Of a stretch of DNA of 35,400 bases, positions 32,324 to 35,400 are shown piece by piece. Every line of letters begins with the position of its first letter. The stretch's first letter is position 1. Position numbers and translations under genes: made by a program. This DNA is from Tannerellaceae bacterium (lineage in GTDB: Bacteria; Bacteroidota; Bacteroidia; Bacteroidales; Tannerellaceae), in NCBI GenBank assembly GCA_031285925.1, contig JAITVG010000229.1, forward strand, positions 1-35,400, given 5' to 3'. Under the pieces are notes generated by a model, which was not told where the DNA came from, did no database searches, and was given only the letters and a program-made list of their open reading frames with translations.

Positions 32324-33526
32324 ATGAAAAAGAAAGTTGTTTTAGCATTCAGTGGAGGCTTGGATACCTCTTTCTGCGCTATGTATCTATCCAAAGAGAA
32401 AGGTTATGAAGTATATACCGCCCTGGCCAACACCGGCGGTTTTACGGACAAGGAATGTAAGGCGATCGAAGAAAGAGCGTACAAACTGGGAGCGGCGAAA
32501 CACGTGACGATCAACGTCGAACAGGAATACTACGACAGGAGTATCAGGTACATGGTATTCGGAAACGTGCTGCGCAACGGAACTTATCCCATTTCGGTAA
32601 GCTCTGAACGTATTTTTCAGGCACTTGCCATTATTGACTACGCAAAGGGAATCGGAGCGCAAGCCGTTGCGCATGGAAGCACGGGCGCCGGAAACGATCA
32701 GGTTCGCTTCGACCTTACTTTCGAGGTGATAGCTCCGAATATAGAGATTATTACTCCAACCCGCGACATGAACCTGAGCCGTGAATACGAAATCAACTAC
32801 CTGAAGGAACACGGCTACGAAGCCGACTTTGTGAAAATGGAATATTCCATCAACAAGGGACTTTGGGGAACCAGTGTCGGCGGAAAAGAAACACTGCACT
32901 CCAACCAAACATTACCCGAAACCGCTTATCCTTCCCAACTGGAAGCCGAAGAAGAAATCGAAGAAGACATGTTCATCGACTTCGAGAAAGGCGAGATCAC
33001 AGGTGTAAACGGCGAGAGGTTTGAAAGCCCTGTGGATGCGATCCGTAAAGTGGAAGAACTGGGCAATCGCTGGGCGATCGGACGCGACATGCACGTGGGC
33101 GACACGATCATCGGAATAAAAGGACGTGTAGGTTTTGAAGCTGCCGGCCCGCTTCTGATCATCAACGCGCACAAGATGCTGGAAAAGCACACCCTGACCA
33201 AATGGCAACAGTACTGGAAAGATCAGATCGGAAACTGGTACGGCATGTTTCTGCATGAAGCGCAATATCTCGAACCGGTCATGCGCGATATGGAAGCGTT
33301 CCTTGAAAGCAGCCAGCGCAATGTGACCGGGCGCGTAATCATCACGTTGCGCCCTTACACATACACACTGGTCGGCGTGGAAAGCGATCACGACCTGATG
33401 AAAAGTGATTTCGGCGTATACGGTGAAGAGCAAAAAGCGTGGACGGCCGACGACGTGAAAGGCTTTACGCGAATTCTGGGCAATCAAATGAAGATATATT
33501 ATAATGTGAACGGCGAAGAGAATTAA
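32324..33526 (+). CDS. argG: argininosuccinate synthase
   Basis: The 400-residue enzyme joins citrulline and aspartate with ATP. The PP-loop is VVLAFSGGLDTSFCAMYLS (residues 4-22). Further signatures are AHGSTGAGNDQVRFDLTF and SINKGLWGTSVGGKE, diagnostic of the family. The length is normal. It lies 24 bp after the GNAT gene and 18 bp before argC. Confidence 0.96.
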   Translation: MKKKVVLAFSGGLDTSFCAMYLSKEKGYEVYTALANTGGFTDKECKAIEERAYKLGAAKHVTINVEQEYYDRSIRYMVFGNVLRNGTYPISVSSERIFQALAIIDYAKGIGAQAVAHGSTGAGNDQVRFDLTFEVIAPNIEIITPTRDMNLSREYEINYLKEHGYEADFVKMEYSINKGLWGTSVGGKETLHSNQTLPETAYPSQLEAEEEIEEDMFIDFEKGEITGVNGERFESPVDAIRKVEELGNRWAIGRDMHVGDTIIGIKGRVGFEAAGPLLIINAHKMLEKHTLTKWQQYWKDQIGNWYGMFLHEAQYLEPVMRDMEAFLESSQRNVTGRVIITLRPYTYTLVGVESDHDLMKSDFGVYGEEQKAWTADDVKGFTRILGNQMKIYYNVNGEEN

Positions 33527-33544
33527 CTCAATTAGTGAAATATT

Positions 33545-34513
33545 ATGATACGTACAGGGATCATTGGCGGTGCAGGATATACGGCGGGTGAATTGATTCG
33601 CCTGCTGATTAATCACCCCGATGCGGAAATTGTATTTGTAAACAGCAGCAGCAACGCCGGCAACAGGATTGCGGACGTACATGGCGGGCTGTTCGGAGAA
33701 ACTGATCTTGTATTTACAAGTGAACTGCCTTTTGATCAGATAGACCTCCTGTTTCTATGTTCGGCGCACGGGGACTCAAAGGTATTCATGGAGAGCCATG
33801 CCATTCCCGAACATGTTAAAGTAATCGATTTGAGTACGGATTACCGGATAAAGAGCGATACGCATGAATTTATCTACGGACTTCCGGAACTGAACCGCCG
33901 GGCGATATGCAAATCCAGATATGTCGCCAATCCGGGATGCTTCGCCACCTGTATTCAATTGGGAGTACTCCCGCTGGCCAAGCATCTGATGCTAAATTCG
34001 GAGTTGCACGTAAACGCAATCACAGGCTCTACGGGCGCCGGCGTAAAACCCTCTTCAACCACTCATTTCAGTTGGAGAAACGATAACATATCCATATACA
34101 AACCATTCACGCACCAGCATCTGGAAGAAATCGGCCAAAGCCTGCACCAGTTGCAGAACAGTTTCAACAGCCGCATCAACTTCATTCCTGTACGCGGAAA
34201 CTTCTCCCGCGGCATTTTTGCCACGATATACACGGACTGCAAGGTGAGCCTGAGTGAAATCACCCGCATCTACGAAGAATACTACGACGACCATTCGTTC
34301 ACTTTCATCACGGACAGGAATCCGGACATGAAGCAAGTAGTCAATACGAACAAATGCCTCATCCATCTGGAGAAACATGGCGACAAACTATTAATCATCT
34401 CCATGATCGACAATCTGCTGAAAGGTGCAAGCGGGCAGGCCGTCCACAACATGAACCTGCTGTTCGGCCTGGAAGAAAAAGTAGGACTGCACTTAAAACC
34501 CACAGGGTTTTAA
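33545..34513 (+). CDS. argC: N-acyl-gamma-glutamyl-phosphate reductase
   Basis: The 322-residue NADPH-dependent reductase catalyses the third step of ornithine synthesis. The Rossmann start is MIRTGIIGGAGYTAGELIRL. The catalytic Cys132 lies in VANPGCFATCIQLGVLPL. The C-terminal NLLKGASGQAVHNMNL is typical of the family. In this lineage the acyl group may be succinyl rather than acetyl. It is the fourth gene of the operon. Confidence 0.95.
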   Translation: MIRTGIIGGAGYTAGELIRLLINHPDAEIVFVNSSSNAGNRIADVHGGLFGETDLVFTSELPFDQIDLLFLCSAHGDSKVFMESHAIPEHVKVIDLSTDYRIKSDTHEFIYGLPELNRRAICKSRYVANPGCFATCIQLGVLPLAKHLMLNSELHVNAITGSTGAGVKPSSTTHFSWRNDNISIYKPFTHQHLEEIGQSLHQLQNSFNSRINFIPVRGNFSRGIFATIYTDCKVSLSEITRIYEEYYDDHSFTFITDRNPDMKQVVNTNKCLIHLEKHGDKLLIISMIDNLLKGASGQAVHNMNLLFGLEEKVGLHLKPTGF

Positions 34514-34540
34514 GTAATTAACAATAAATAATTATCAATA

Positions 34541-35400
34541 ATGCAATTATTCGACGTATACCCTCTATTCAATATAGAAATAGTAAAAGGCCTCGGATGC
34601 AAAGTCTGGGACACGGATGGGACAGAATACCTTGACCTGTATGGCGGACATGCCGTCATATCGGTTGGGCACAGCCACCCCGTTTATGTAAAGGCCATCA
34701 CCGAACAGGTGAACAAACTCGGCTTCTATTCCAATTCAGTCATTAACCACCTCCAGCAGCTACTTGCAGACAAACTTGGCAAAGCCTGCGGATACGACGA
34801 CTATTCGCTTTTCCTTATCAATTCGGGAGCCGAAGCCAATGAAAATGCACTGAAACTTGCCTCTTTTCACAACGGAAAGAAACGGGTATTGGCCTTTGAA
34901 CACGCATTCCACGGACGTACTTCCGCCGCAGTGCGGGTGACCGATAACCCGAAGATCATCGCTCCCGTCAATGAAGACCTGGCCGTAACCTATCTCCCTC
35001 TGAACGACGCCGAAGCCGTGGAAGCGGAATTAAAGAAAGGGGATGTTTCTTCCGTAATCATCGAAGGTATACAGGGAGTAGGCGGTATCCAATTGCCCAA
35101 AGATTCATTCATGCAGGATTTGCGCGCCCTGTGCACCCGCTATGAAGCCTGCCTGATCTTGGACGAAATTCAATCGGGCTATGGAAGAAGCGGAAAGTTC
35201 TTCGCCCATCAATATGCCGGCATCAAACCGGATCTAATTACGGTAGCCAAAGGAATCGGCAACGGATTCCCGGTGAGCGGACTGCTGATCAGCCCGATGT
35301 TTAAGCCTGTCTACGGCATGTTGGGCACCACATTCGGCGGAAACCACCTGGCCTGCGCCGCCGCAATTGCCGTGCTGGACATATTCGAAGAAGAAAAACT
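34541..35400 (+). CDS. argD: acylornithine aminotransferase, partial at the window edge
   Basis: The frame is open from ATG 34541 to the end of the window (286 codons visible), so the C-terminus is missing. It is a class III PLP aminotransferase: INSGAEANENALKLA is the phosphate-binding region, LDEIQSGYGRSGKFFAHQY holds the conserved Asp208, and VAKGIGNGFPVSG contains the Schiff-base Lys237. FEHAFHGRTSAA is also typical. It transaminates N-acyl-ornithine/glutamate semialdehyde, the fourth step of the pathway. The start lies 27 bp after argC. Confidence 0.93.
   Translation, partial: MQLFDVYPLFNIEIVKGLGCKVWDTDGTEYLDLYGGHAVISVGHSHPVYVKAITEQVNKLGFYSNSVINHLQQLLADKLGKACGYDDYSLFLINSGAEANENALKLASFHNGKKRVLAFEHAFHGRTSAAVRVTDNPKIIAPVNEDLAVTYLPLNDAEAVEAELKKGDVSSVIIEGIQGVGGIQLPKDSFMQDLRALCTRYEACLILDEIQSGYGRSGKFFAHQYAGIKPDLITVAKGIGNGFPVSGLLISPMFKPVYGMLGTTFGGNHLACAAAIAVLDIFEEEK

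Overview
The window looks like chromosomal DNA of a Bacteroidales bacterium (Bacteroides/Parabacteroides-like). The signs are promoters of the TAnnTTTG type without strong Shine-Dalgarno sites, a TonB-dependent receptor with an N-terminal carboxypeptidase-like domain, a BamA-family lipoprotein of the TamL type, an S46 dipeptidyl-peptidase, a DUF2027-Smr protein, and the arginine cluster argR-GNAT-argG-argC-argD typical of this order. No rRNA, tRNA, CRISPR array, prophage or transposase gene was seen.

Layout. 1-3.2 kb (+): a metal-handling operon with a small Cys/His-rich exported protein, a TonB-dependent receptor interrupted by one in-frame TAG, and an exported heavy-metal-binding (HMA) protein. 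3.2-12.15 kb (-): a seven-gene operon built around a 1025-residue tubulin/FtsZ-like GTPase. It also encodes a multi-pass membrane protein, a zinc-ribbon/TM/Ig-like/MORN-like protein and four proteins with signal peptides. This is the best candidate for an undescribed system, a cytoplasmic tubulin-like polymer coupled through the inner membrane to periplasmic proteins. 12.15-13.03 kb: an 885-base non-coding stretch with nested inverted repeats, including a MITE-like element with another arm at 25.79 kb. 13.0-18.5 kb: an rRNA/tRNA 2'-O-methyltransferase divergent from tamL, then an acyl-CoA synthetase with its XRE-cupin regulator. 18.5-24.1 kb: a HAD phosphatase, a small membrane protein, DUF2027-Smr, a CYTH enzyme and a DPP11-like peptidase, followed by a 42-bp tandem repeat with compensated palindromes. 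24.2-31.2 kb: a Gfo/Idh/MocA oxidoreductase and a TIM-barrel sugar isomerase, separated by a visibly AT-richer island of four paralogous exported proteins. The island arose by tandem duplication, and one copy is truncated. 31.2-35.4 kb: the arginine operon, with two ARG-box-like dyads around the argR promoter; argD runs off the end of the window.

How they work together. The first operon should bind and import a metal, but the amber codon should abolish the receptor unless it is suppressed. The tubulin-like operon genes are tightly packed (overlaps or gaps of at most 43 bp), which suggests one machine spanning cytoplasm and periplasm. The arginine operon supplies acyl-glutamate synthesis (GNAT candidate), reduction, transamination and argininosuccinate synthesis under probable ArgR control. 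Function calls are from motif recognition only; no database search was run.
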